The notes under the pieces are model-generated. The model was not told the origin of the DNA and made no database searches. It worked only from the letters and a program-made list of their open reading frames with translations. DNA of 64,000 nt from Fimbriimonadaceae bacterium (GTDB lineage Bacteria; Armatimonadota; UBA10988), in the NCBI GenBank assembly GCA_020850355.1, contig JADZEX010000018.1, positions 62,001 to 126,000 on the forward strand. Reading direction: 5' to 3'. Position numbers and translations under genes: made by a program. Each line of letters starts with the position of its first letter. Within the stretch, counting starts at the first letter, position 1. This document shows positions 7,749-15,376 of this stretch, one piece after another.

Positions 7749-7764
7749 TGTTTCACGTGAAACA
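7749..7764. promoter_or_regulatory. parS ParB-binding site 2
   Basis: TGTTTCACGTGAAACA, a perfect 16-bp palindrome and an exact match to consensus chromosomal parS. It is 45 bp from site 1 centre to centre. ParB loaded at parS spreads along the DNA and recruits SMC; parS sites normally cluster near the replication origin. No parA or parB is in the window, but smc is at 40232-43834. Confidence 0.9.
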
Positions 7765-7817
7765 GCAACCGCGCGGCTCGCGCGGGGCTCCAACCACCCA
7801 TGGAGTGGCTGGCGACG

Positions 7818-9848
7818 ATGCGCACCTTGGTGCTGGGCTGGCTGGCGCTCACGATGCTGGGCGCGGAGCCGCTCTGGCGCGACGACTTCCGGGACCATGT
7901 CGAGGTCGCCGGACTCTCGACCGCCGGTTGGCTGCCGGTCCCACCAACGCGCCTGCTGCGCCGACCGCGCGCCACGGCAGTCGGCCTCTGCGCCGCCGGG
8001 CCGCGCCACGCCACGGCGCTCACGCGGCTGCTGCCGCCGGCGGCCTGGCTGGTCCTTGAGGCCGCTGGCGCCGAGCCCGAGGCCTGGGCCGGCCTGACGC
8101 TGCGCGGCGACACCCGCCAGCCCGGGCGCATCCTGCTGGCCGACGCCGGCAGCCCCGGCCGCTACACCGTGCCCCTCGACCTGGCGCTGCCCGAGATGGT
8201 GGGTCGCCAGGAGCCCTGGCCGTTGACCCTGCTGCTGCACGGTGGCACCGCCGAGGCGCCGGGCCCAGCGACCTGGGTTCGCGAGCTGCGCTTGGAGTCC
8301 GCCCCGACCACCTGGCTGCGACTGACGCCGCTGGCCCGCGGCAGCGCGCTGCGTCCGGGGGATCGCCTCCAGCTTGCCGCGGCGCTGCCGCCGGCCACCA
8401 CGGCGGTGGCGGTCGACTTCACGCTGGCCGGACAGCCCGCCACACCCTTCAGCCTGGACGGTCGCGAGCGGGTCGATCTGGTCCGACGCGCCGGCTCGAC
8501 GACGGTCTGGGAAGCAACGATCGACGTCACCACCGCGGGCACGCCCTGGGCTGGTGAGGGCGGCTGGATCCGCGCCCGCGCCAGCAGTCCCGGTCAGCCG
8601 GACCTCTGGTCGGCGCTGCCAGGGCGCGTCGAGACGGCGGGTCCCGTGTTGGCCCGGCCGACCGCCAGTCTCGGCGGCGCCGCCGCGCTGCTGCCGAGCC
8701 TCGACGGTCGGCTCGACGATCCGGCCTGGCGGCAGGTGCCGGCCCTGGGCCAGTTCACGTTACTTGGCGGCGGCCCGCCGACCGCCGGCACGCAGGTCCG
8801 GCTGCTGGCCGGCCCCGACCAGCTCTACCTGGCGGCGCTCTGCGAGGAGCCGCACCTGGCCGGTCTGCGCACGGCGGTGGTCGAGCGTGACGGACCGCTC
8901 TGGACCGACGACTGCCTGGAGGTCTTCCTGGACCCACAGCACGCCGGGCAGCGCTACCTGCATCTGGTGGTCAACGCCGCCGGGCAGGTCTACGATGCGG
9001 CTGTCGCCGGCGGCCAGACCGACGCGGCCTGGGACGGGCCGTGGCAGGCCGCGACGGGTCGGACCACCACCGGCTGGACCGTCGAGCTGGCGGTGCCCTG
9101 GGCGGTGCTGGGCCTGGCCGCCGGCAGCGATCCGGTCTGGGGGCTCAACCTGGCCCGCGAGCGGTACGCCGCGCCAGCGCCGGAGCGCAGCAGTTGGGCG
9201 CCCTTGCAGGCGTCGTTCCACGAACCGCAGCGCTGCGGTCTGCTCACCGCGGTACCCGACCTGACCGCCTTCGGCATCGACCTGCCGCCGCCCACGGTGC
9301 AACTGCAGCGCACCGCGGGCGGGCTCCGCGCGGTGCTGCTGAGCACGGTCACGAATCGTAGCCGGGCGACGGTGACGCTGGACCTGCGGGCGAACCTCCT
9401 GCCGGCCGGCCGACTGCGCTCGGTCCCGACGCTGCGGCTGGCCCCCGGCGCGGCCCACGCGGTGCGCTGGGAGGTGGACCTGCCCGGCGACGGCCGTTAC
9501 GAGCTGGTCTGGCAGGCGACCACCGTCAACGCCCCGGAGCTGCGCTGCACCGGCCGCCGGCCCTACGAAGCACGCTGGATGCCGGTGACCGTCGAGCTGA
9601 CCCCGCGCGGCGACCGCATCGGGGCCGTCGCCACGGTCTACCCGCATCTGACCAGCCGCTCACGGCTGATCGCCGAACTGCGGCGCGGTGAGGAGGTGGT
9701 CGCCGCCCAGGCGGTCGATGCCGCGGCGCGTGTCGAGTTCAGCTTCGCCGCGGCCGATCTGCCGGCCGGCGAGCTGGCCCTGGTGGTCACGCTGCGACAG
9801 GGCGACGAGGTGCTCGGGCGAGCCCTGACCAGCGTCCACCGGCCCTGA
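7818..9848 (+). CDS. Secreted protein with family-9 carbohydrate-binding-like (DOMON-type) domain
   Basis: About 676 aa from the ATG at 7818, which gives a clean signal peptide MRTLVLGWLALTMLGAEP; an ATG at 7800 would add six residues. The N-terminal half is beta-rich with no recognised domain (about residues 20-290). Residues about 290-475 resemble the CBM9-like domain common in exported proteins of Planctomycetes, Armatimonadota and Bacteroidetes: PSLDGRLDDPAWRQVPAL, LYLAALCEEPHL, LWTDDCLEVFLDP, RYLHLVVNAAGQVYDA, GWTVELAVPWAVLGL, WGLNLARER. The C-terminus is a further beta-sandwich. There is no catalytic motif. It precedes a GH42-like enzyme by 48 bases, so it probably helps bind polysaccharide or is part of the same degradation unit. 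Confidence 0.7.
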   Translation: MRTLVLGWLALTMLGAEPLWRDDFRDHVEVAGLSTAGWLPVPPTRLLRRPRATAVGLCAAGPRHATALTRLLPPAAWLVLEAAGAEPEAWAGLTLRGDTRQPGRILLADAGSPGRYTVPLDLALPEMVGRQEPWPLTLLLHGGTAEAPGPATWVRELRLESAPTTWLRLTPLARGSALRPGDRLQLAAALPPATTAVAVDFTLAGQPATPFSLDGRERVDLVRRAGSTTVWEATIDVTTAGTPWAGEGGWIRARASSPGQPDLWSALPGRVETAGPVLARPTASLGGAAALLPSLDGRLDDPAWRQVPALGQFTLLGGGPPTAGTQVRLLAGPDQLYLAALCEEPHLAGLRTAVVERDGPLWTDDCLEVFLDPQHAGQRYLHLVVNAAGQVYDAAVAGGQTDAAWDGPWQAATGRTTTGWTVELAVPWAVLGLAAGSDPVWGLNLARERYAAPAPERSSWAPLQASFHEPQRCGLLTAVPDLTAFGIDLPPPTVQLQRTAGGLRAVLLSTVTNRSRATVTLDLRANLLPAGRLRSVPTLRLAPGAAHAVRWEVDLPGDGRYELVWQATTVNAPELRCTGRRPYEARWMPVTVELTPRGDRIGAVATVYPHLTSRSRLIAELRRGEEVVAAQAVDAAARVEFSFAAADLPAGELALVVTLRQGDEVLGRALTSVHRP

Positions 9849-9896
9849 CGGCAGGACGTCGGGGCCACGGCCCGAACACCGTCGGCGGAGCAAGCG

Positions 9897-12857
9897 ATGC
9901 GGGGCCTCTGCTGGATGCTATGGGTCGGTGCGGCGTGCGCCGCTCCCGGCGACCTGACGCTGGAACTGCAGCCCTTGCCGGCGACCCGCAACCTGCTGCC
10001 CAACGCCAGTTTCGAGCAGCTTGCCGCCGGGCAGCCCCGTGGCTGGGTCTTCGACCGGCGCAACACCGACGCCACCTGCACGCCGGCGCCCGGCCACTCC
10101 GGGCAACAGGCCCTGCGGTTCACCAACGGCACCGCCTTCGGGGCCCATGTCTATGGTCAACTGCGGCTGGAGCAGGAGCTGGTGGTCCAGCCCGGCCGCC
10201 CCTACGTGCTGTCGTTCTACACCCGCAGCGAAGGTTCGCCCGGCCACGCCTGGGTCGGCGGCGCCACCGGCTGGCGGTTCCGGGTCGGCGTGCCGGCCAC
10301 CCAGGGCCGCTGGGTGCGGGTCAGCGCCACCTTCCAGACCCAGGCCGACGAGACCCGCATCCCCCTGATGGTCAATACCGACAGCCCCACCAGCGGCTTC
10401 GAGATCGACGATCTGCAGCTCGAGCCGGGCACCCAGCCGACGCCCTTCGACGCCCCCGACACGCCGCTGCCCGCCGCGATCAGCGTGCTGCCCGCCTCCA
10501 AGGTGCAGGCCGCCCCTTGGAAGCCGGCGACCTACCCGCCCGACGCCTGGTGCTTCGCCGACCGCGAGGCCTGGTTTGAGGGTGGCCTGCGCCTGCCGGC
10601 GGCCGAGCCCGCCCGGCTGACCGCCACCCTGCGGCACGGTGCGACGGTCCTCGCCACCGCGCGCCGCGACGGCGACGCTCCGCCGCGGGCCGCGATTCGT
10701 CTCCGCTATGAGCTGCCCAGCCCGCCGCCAGAAGCAGTCGACCTGCACCTGCAACTGTCCGACGCCGCCGGCCACCTGCTCTGCGAGGAACGTCGAGCTT
10801 GCCGGTTGGTGACCCGCGGCCTGGTCGAGGCCCGCCTGGCGGCCCTCGAACCGCGCCTGCCCGCCCTCGAGGCCCGCGCGCGTGACGACGACTACCTCCG
10901 CGTCAGCGCCACGGTGCTGCGTCGTTTTGGGCGCTACGTGCGTGAGGACCTGGAGTCCGGGGCCCTGGCCCGCGCCTGGGACACGGTCCTGGAACTGGAT
11001 CGTCTGGCGACGGCCGCGGCCGCCGCACCGACCCGGCAGCGCGTGCCACGGTTCGTCACCTCGCCGGTCCAGACCGCCGGGGCAGCGCAGACGGCCACCG
11101 TTGCCCTGCCGGACGGCACGCGCCGCCAGCAGCCGGTCTACTTCGTGGGCTACGGTCACTTCGCCCAGGTCAAGCGCGACGTCGAGGAGTTCCCGAGCTT
11201 TGGCCACAACCTGATCCAGGTCGAGTTCGGTCCGCGCAGCGTGCTGCCGGCCGAAGGTCAGGTCAGCACCGCCGAGATCGAGGCCTTCCGCCAGCTCTGC
11301 GCCCGCGCGGCGGCCGCCAACGTGCAGGTCAACCTGCTGCTCTCGCCGCACTACTTCCCCGACTGGGCCCTCGCCAAGTGGCCCCACCTGCGCGAGTTCG
11401 ACGGCGGCTTCCTGCGCTACAGCGTCTACGCACCCGAAGCCCGGCAGGTCTTGGAGGCGTCGATTCGGGCCACCATCCGCGGCATCCGCGACCTGCCCGC
11501 GCTGCACAGCGTCTGCCTCAGCAACGAGCCGCTCAGTATCGACCTGACCCGCTGCCGCTTCGCTGCCGACCTCTGGCGGCAGTGGGTGGAGCGGCGTTAC
11601 CGCAACATCGCCGCCGCCAACGCCGTCTGGGGCACCCGCTTCGAGAGCTTCGCTGCGCTCACCGTGCCGCCGCCGAAGTTCGAGGCCAGCCCGCTGCTGG
11701 TCGACTTCATCGCCTTTCACCAAGAGGCCTTCGCCGACTGGCACCGTTGGATGGCCGACCTGGTGCGGCAGGAGGCGCCTCAGCTCGCGGTCCACGCCAA
11801 GATCATGATGAGCGCGCACTTCACGCCCAACCTCCACGGCTGCTGGAGCGTCGCCCCCGAGCTGTTCGCGCAGTTCTCGCAACTCAACGGCAACGACTGC
11901 TGCAAGTGGCCCCGCAGCGCCGACTGGGCCTGCGACTGGCTCGGCGAGAACATGGGCTACGACTACCAGCGCAGCGCCGCTGATCGACCGGTGTTCAACA
12001 GCGAGAACCACCTGATCCTTGACCGCGACGTCGGTGAGGTCGATCCGGGCTTCGTCCGCAACGTCTACTGGCAGGGCGCCCTGCACGGCCAGGCCGCTAC
12101 CACCACCTGGGTCTGGGAGCGCACCAACGAGGCCGGCAGCGACTTCACTGGCAGCATCCTGCACCGTCCGGCCTGCGTCGAGGCCGCGGGGCAGGTCACC
12201 CTCGACCTGAACCGCGCCGCGCCGCAGGTCGCCGCGCTGGCTGCCGCCCCGGCGCCCGTCGCCTTGCTCTGGTCGCAGAGCAGCACCATCTGGCGTGGCT
12301 CGCCGCACGTCGCCGAGCTGACCCGCGCCTACGCCGCCGCCAGTTTCAGCGGCCATGCCGTCGGCTTCATCAACGAGCGCGACTGCGCCGCCTTCGCCAG
12401 CGGGCAGCCCAACCGGGCCTTCGGTCAGGCCAGGCTGATCCTGATCCCTGGCGCGACGCATTTGCCGCAAACGGCGCTGGACGCCCTGCGGCGGTTCGCC
12501 GACCTGGGCGGCAAGCTGCTCTGGTTGGGCCCAGGCGGCAGCCATGACGAGTATGGCCAGGCCCGCCGCGGCAGCGCGCCGGCCCACGAGCCGGCGCCGG
12601 CCGACTGGGCGGCGACTCGCGAGCTGGCCGCCACGATCAGCCGCCTGCTGCCGCCGGCCGCCGTGCCGTTGGCGGTCTGGGGCGTCGAGGCGCGCAGCGC
12701 CCTCCTCGACGGCCGCCGCCTCGCTAACGTCTGCAACTATCTGCCGGAGCCAGTCCGCGTCGACCTGCCGCCCGGTGCGCAGGACCTGCTCCGCGGCACC
12801 CCGGTCGGCGAGTCCCTCACCTTGGCCCCTCTGGAATCACGTCTGCTGGGCTGGTAG
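9897..12857 (+). CDS. Secreted beta-galactosidase-like glycoside hydrolase (GH42-type fold) with N-terminal CBM
   Basis: About 986 aa with a short signal peptide (MRGLCWMLWVGAACA) and GGCGGAG ribosome site. Residues about 30-185 form a beta-sandwich carbohydrate-binding module (LLPNASFEQLAAGQPRGW, GFEIDDLQLEPG). Residues about 415-730 form a TIM barrel of clan GH-A. The acid/base is probably Glu544 in VCLSNEPLS, and the nucleophile Glu703 in VFNSENHL. The region after 760 looks like the Rossmann-like trimerisation domain of GH42 (LWSQSSTIW, LGGKLLWLGPGGSH). It should hydrolyse beta-linked sugars outside the cytoplasm; the exact linkage is not readable. The Gfo/Idh/MocA gene begins 20 bases downstream, consistent with a sugar-catabolic operon. 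Confidence 0.75.
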   Translation: MRGLCWMLWVGAACAAPGDLTLELQPLPATRNLLPNASFEQLAAGQPRGWVFDRRNTDATCTPAPGHSGQQALRFTNGTAFGAHVYGQLRLEQELVVQPGRPYVLSFYTRSEGSPGHAWVGGATGWRFRVGVPATQGRWVRVSATFQTQADETRIPLMVNTDSPTSGFEIDDLQLEPGTQPTPFDAPDTPLPAAISVLPASKVQAAPWKPATYPPDAWCFADREAWFEGGLRLPAAEPARLTATLRHGATVLATARRDGDAPPRAAIRLRYELPSPPPEAVDLHLQLSDAAGHLLCEERRACRLVTRGLVEARLAALEPRLPALEARARDDDYLRVSATVLRRFGRYVREDLESGALARAWDTVLELDRLATAAAAAPTRQRVPRFVTSPVQTAGAAQTATVALPDGTRRQQPVYFVGYGHFAQVKRDVEEFPSFGHNLIQVEFGPRSVLPAEGQVSTAEIEAFRQLCARAAAANVQVNLLLSPHYFPDWALAKWPHLREFDGGFLRYSVYAPEARQVLEASIRATIRGIRDLPALHSVCLSNEPLSIDLTRCRFAADLWRQWVERRYRNIAAANAVWGTRFESFAALTVPPPKFEASPLLVDFIAFHQEAFADWHRWMADLVRQEAPQLAVHAKIMMSAHFTPNLHGCWSVAPELFAQFSQLNGNDCCKWPRSADWACDWLGENMGYDYQRSAADRPVFNSENHLILDRDVGEVDPGFVRNVYWQGALHGQAATTTWVWERTNEAGSDFTGSILHRPACVEAAGQVTLDLNRAAPQVAALAAAPAPVALLWSQSSTIWRGSPHVAELTRAYAAASFSGHAVGFINERDCAAFASGQPNRAFGQARLILIPGATHLPQTALDALRRFADLGGKLLWLGPGGSHDEYGQARRGSAPAHEPAPADWAATRELAATISRLLPPAAVPLAVWGVEARSALLDGRRLANVCNYLPEPVRVDLPPGAQDLLRGTPVGESLTLAPLESRLLGW

Positions 12858-12876
12858 CCTGGAGCTGGGAGAAGTC

Positions 12877-13941
12877 ATGAGCAAGTATCGCGTCGGCATC
12901 ATCGGAACCGGGCGACGGGTGCTGCCCGACGGCAACATCCGCCGCGGGATCGCCTACCAGCACGCGCCGGGCTACCTGGCGCTGCCGGACTGCGAGATCG
13001 TCGCGCTGGCCGACATCGTGCCGGAAGCGGCCGCCGCCTATGCCGAGCACTTTCAGATCAGCCCACGCTGCTACACCGACTACCGCGCGATGCTGGCCGC
13101 CGAGCAGCTCGACATCGTCTCGGTCTGCGCCTGGCCCGCGCTGCACGCCGAGATGACCATCGCCGCCGCCGCCAGCGTCAAGGCGGTGCACTGCGAGAAG
13201 CCGATGGCCCCTACCTGGGGCGAGGCCCAGGCCATGGCGCGGGCCTGCGCCGAGCGTGGGGTGCAGCTCACCTTCAACCACCAGCGCCGCTTTGGGGCGC
13301 CGTTCCAGCGGGCCAAAGCGCTGCTGCAAGACGGCGCGATCGGCGAGCTGCTGCGCCTCGAGGGGCAGTGCCCCAACCTGATGGACTGGGGCACCCACTG
13401 GTTCGACATGTTCTTCTTCTACAACGACGACACCCCCGCCGAGTGGGTGCTGGGACAGATCGACAAGCGTACCGACAAGGCCGTCTTCCACCTCCTGCAA
13501 GACGACCAGGGGATCGCCTGGGTCGGCTTCGCCAACGGTGTCCAGGCCGAGCTGCGGACCGGCCACGGCGCCGAGCGGCTGGGGGCCAGCAACCGCCTGA
13601 TCGGCAGCCGGGGGATCCTCGAAGTCGGCGGCGCCGAGGGCCAGTCGTTGCGCCTCTGGAACGACCAGGCCTTGGGCTGGCAGACGGTCGACGTGCCCGA
13701 CGGGATCCACGGCGGGAACGCCTTCAAAGCCGCCATCGCCGACGTCGTGAGCTGCCTCAGCAGCGGTGCCGAGCCCCTGATCTCAGCCCGCCGGGCGCTC
13801 CAACCGACCGAGGTGGTCTTCGCCACTTACGAGTCCAGCCGCTACCGTGGCCGCATCGACCTGCCCCTGCAGCCGACTGACTCCGCCTTGCTGACGATGG
13901 TCGAGCAGAAGTTGATCGGCCCGGATCGGACGGGCTGTTGA
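12877..13941 (+). CDS. Gfo/Idh/MocA family NAD(P)-dependent oxidoreductase
   Basis: About 354 aa; start set by GGAGCTGGGAG 6-16 bases upstream of the ATG. N-terminal Rossmann domain with YRVGIIGTGRRV (residues 4-15), ADIVPEAAAAYAEHF and the conserved EKPMAPTWGEA (about 103-113; Lys is the usual catalytic residue). The C-terminal alpha/beta domain has TFNHQRRFGAPFQRAK and WGTHWFDMFFFYNDD, where the WGxHxxD pattern supplies the substrate-binding His and Asp. These enzymes oxidise or reduce sugars, inositols or amino sugars. Its place behind a secreted glycosidase suggests it acts on the released sugar. The substrate is unknown. Confidence 0.85.
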   Translation: MSKYRVGIIGTGRRVLPDGNIRRGIAYQHAPGYLALPDCEIVALADIVPEAAAAYAEHFQISPRCYTDYRAMLAAEQLDIVSVCAWPALHAEMTIAAAASVKAVHCEKPMAPTWGEAQAMARACAERGVQLTFNHQRRFGAPFQRAKALLQDGAIGELLRLEGQCPNLMDWGTHWFDMFFFYNDDTPAEWVLGQIDKRTDKAVFHLLQDDQGIAWVGFANGVQAELRTGHGAERLGASNRLIGSRGILEVGGAEGQSLRLWNDQALGWQTVDVPDGIHGGNAFKAAIADVVSCLSSGAEPLISARRALQPTEVVFATYESSRYRGRIDLPLQPTDSALLTMVEQKLIGPDRTGC

Positions 13942-13945
13942 GCCC

Positions 13946-15022
13946 ATGACCATCCGCCAGCGACTCGAACAACAGGAGGCTGCCACCCTCTCGCCGCTCG
14001 CGGCGCGGGCCGTGGAGTCGCGGGGGCGGCAGGTGGCGGAGGCGGCCTGCCCCACCCGCACCTGCTTCATGCGCGACCGCGACCGGATCATCCACCAGGC
14101 CAAGGCGTTTCGGCGGCTGGCGCACAAGACGCAGGTCTTTGTCTCGCCGCGCGAGGACCATTACCGGACGCGGCTCAGCCACACCCTCGAGGTCGCTCAG
14201 ATCGCGCGGACCCTGGCCAAGGCGCTGCGCCTCAATGAGGACCTCACCGAGGCCATCGCCCTGGCGCACGACCTTGGTCACCCGCCGTTCGGCCACGCTG
14301 GCGAGGAGGGTCTCGACGAGACCCTCACACGGCTCGGCCAGCCGGGCGGCTTTCACCATGCGCTGCACAGCCTGCGGGTGGTCGACCGCCTGGAGCGCGA
14401 CGGGCATGGGCTCAACCTGACCTGGGAGGTCCGCAACGGCATCGTCGCGCACAGCAAAGGCCGGCAATCCCTCGACGCTGCCCTGGCGCGCGAACCCGCG
14501 ACGCTGGAGGCCGCGCTGGTCAAGGTCAGCGACCGCATCGCCTACCTCAACCACGACATCGACGACGCCATCCGCGCTGGCGTGCTGCGGGTCGACGATC
14601 TCCCGGCCGACGCGCTGGGCGTGCTGGGCCGCAGCCACGGCGAGCGGGTCGACCGGATGGTCGCCGACGTCCTCGCCAGCAGCCTCGAGCAGCCGCGGAT
14701 CAGCCTCTCGGCCGAAGTCGCCGCGGCCACCGAGGCCATCAAGGAGTACCTCTACGACGAGGTCTACCTCAACGCCCGCGCCGCCAATGCCGACCGCGCC
14801 AGCATCAAGCGGCTGATGGCTGAACTGGTCGGCCACTTCCTGGAGCAGCCCGACAAGCTCGGCGCGCACCACCCGGCGCTGGACCTGGCCGACCCCGCCG
14901 ACCGGCTGCGCGCGGTCACCGACTGGGTCGCCGGGATGACCGACCGGTACGCCAAACAGACCTACATCGACGCTTTCCTACCCCACGACTGGCACAGCCC
15001 CGACCAGGATCCCCGCGGCTGA
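13946..15022 (+). CDS. dgt: Deoxyguanosinetriphosphate triphosphohydrolase-like protein
   Basis: About 358 aa, cytosolic, only 4 bases after the previous stop. HD-domain hydrolase that splits dGTP (or dNTPs) to the nucleoside plus triphosphate. Signatures: RDRDRIIHQAKAFRRLAHKTQVF (residues 32-54), SPREDHYRTRLSHTLEVAQIAR with the metal-binding His, AHDLGHPPFGHAGE (HD motif), and VSDRIAYLNHDIDDA with the last metal Asp. The length matches the short 'type 2' dGTPase class rather than the 500-aa E. coli form. It has no evident link to the sugar genes upstream, although spacing suggests the same transcript. Confidence 0.9.
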   Translation: MTIRQRLEQQEAATLSPLAARAVESRGRQVAEAACPTRTCFMRDRDRIIHQAKAFRRLAHKTQVFVSPREDHYRTRLSHTLEVAQIARTLAKALRLNEDLTEAIALAHDLGHPPFGHAGEEGLDETLTRLGQPGGFHHALHSLRVVDRLERDGHGLNLTWEVRNGIVAHSKGRQSLDAALAREPATLEAALVKVSDRIAYLNHDIDDAIRAGVLRVDDLPADALGVLGRSHGERVDRMVADVLASSLEQPRISLSAEVAAATEAIKEYLYDEVYLNARAANADRASIKRLMAELVGHFLEQPDKLGAHHPALDLADPADRLRAVTDWVAGMTDRYAKQTYIDAFLPHDWHSPDQDPRG

Positions 15023-15031
15023 GTCCACCCC

Positions 15032-15078
15032 TTGACGTCCGCCGTGCGCTACCCCACACTGATTTAGGCTCGGCTAAA
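15032..15078 (+). promoter_or_regulatory. feoAB promoter region with DtxR/IdeR-like operator
   Basis: -35 TTGACG (15032-15037) is followed 17 bases later by a poor -10 (CACACT). The dyad TTTAGGCTCGGCTAAA (15063-15078; 6 of 7 arm positions pair) covers the expected transcription start. It resembles the TTAGGNTNGNCTAA-type boxes of DtxR-family iron or manganese regulators. That location would allow Fe-dependent repression of feoAB. Confidence 0.5.
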
Positions 15079-15097
15079 CCCGAGCGGGAAGAGTGGC

Positions 15098-15376
15098 ATG
15101 GTGGAGACGAGGGTACCGGAGGCGGCGCCGCAGGCGGCGGTCCGCGGGCTGCATCAGTTGGCCGAAGGACAGGCCGCGCAGGTGCTTTCGCTGGACTGTC
15201 AGGGCTATGTACGGCGGCGGCTGCTCGACCTGGGCCTGGTGCCGGGGACGCGGGTTGAGGCCGTGCTGAGCAGCGCCGCTGGCGATCCGCGGGCTTACCG
15301 CGTGCGAGGCACGCTGGTGGCCCTGCGGCAGAGCGACGCCTGCCAAATCCGCGTCACCTTGGAGGACTGCCCATGA
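15098..15376 (+). CDS. feoA: Ferrous iron transport protein A
   Basis: About 92 aa, a small SH3-like cytosolic protein needed for FeoB activity. The family pattern is clear: LHQLAEGQAAQVLSLD at the start, then the conserved RRRLLDLGLVPGTRVEAVL, and a C-terminal strand YRVRGTLVALRQSDACQIRV. Its stop overlaps the ATG of feoB (ATGA), so the two are translated together. It is preceded by a DtxR-like operator. The N-terminus is about ten residues longer than in minimal FeoA. Confidence 0.92.
   Translation: MVETRVPEAAPQAAVRGLHQLAEGQAAQVLSLDCQGYVRRRLLDLGLVPGTRVEAVLSSAAGDPRAYRVRGTLVALRQSDACQIRVTLEDCP

Noticed and set aside
7800-7817. ATG at 7800 as the start of the CBM9-like gene
   Set aside because: It has no ribosome site and makes a poorer signal peptide than the ATG at 7818, though it cannot be excluded.
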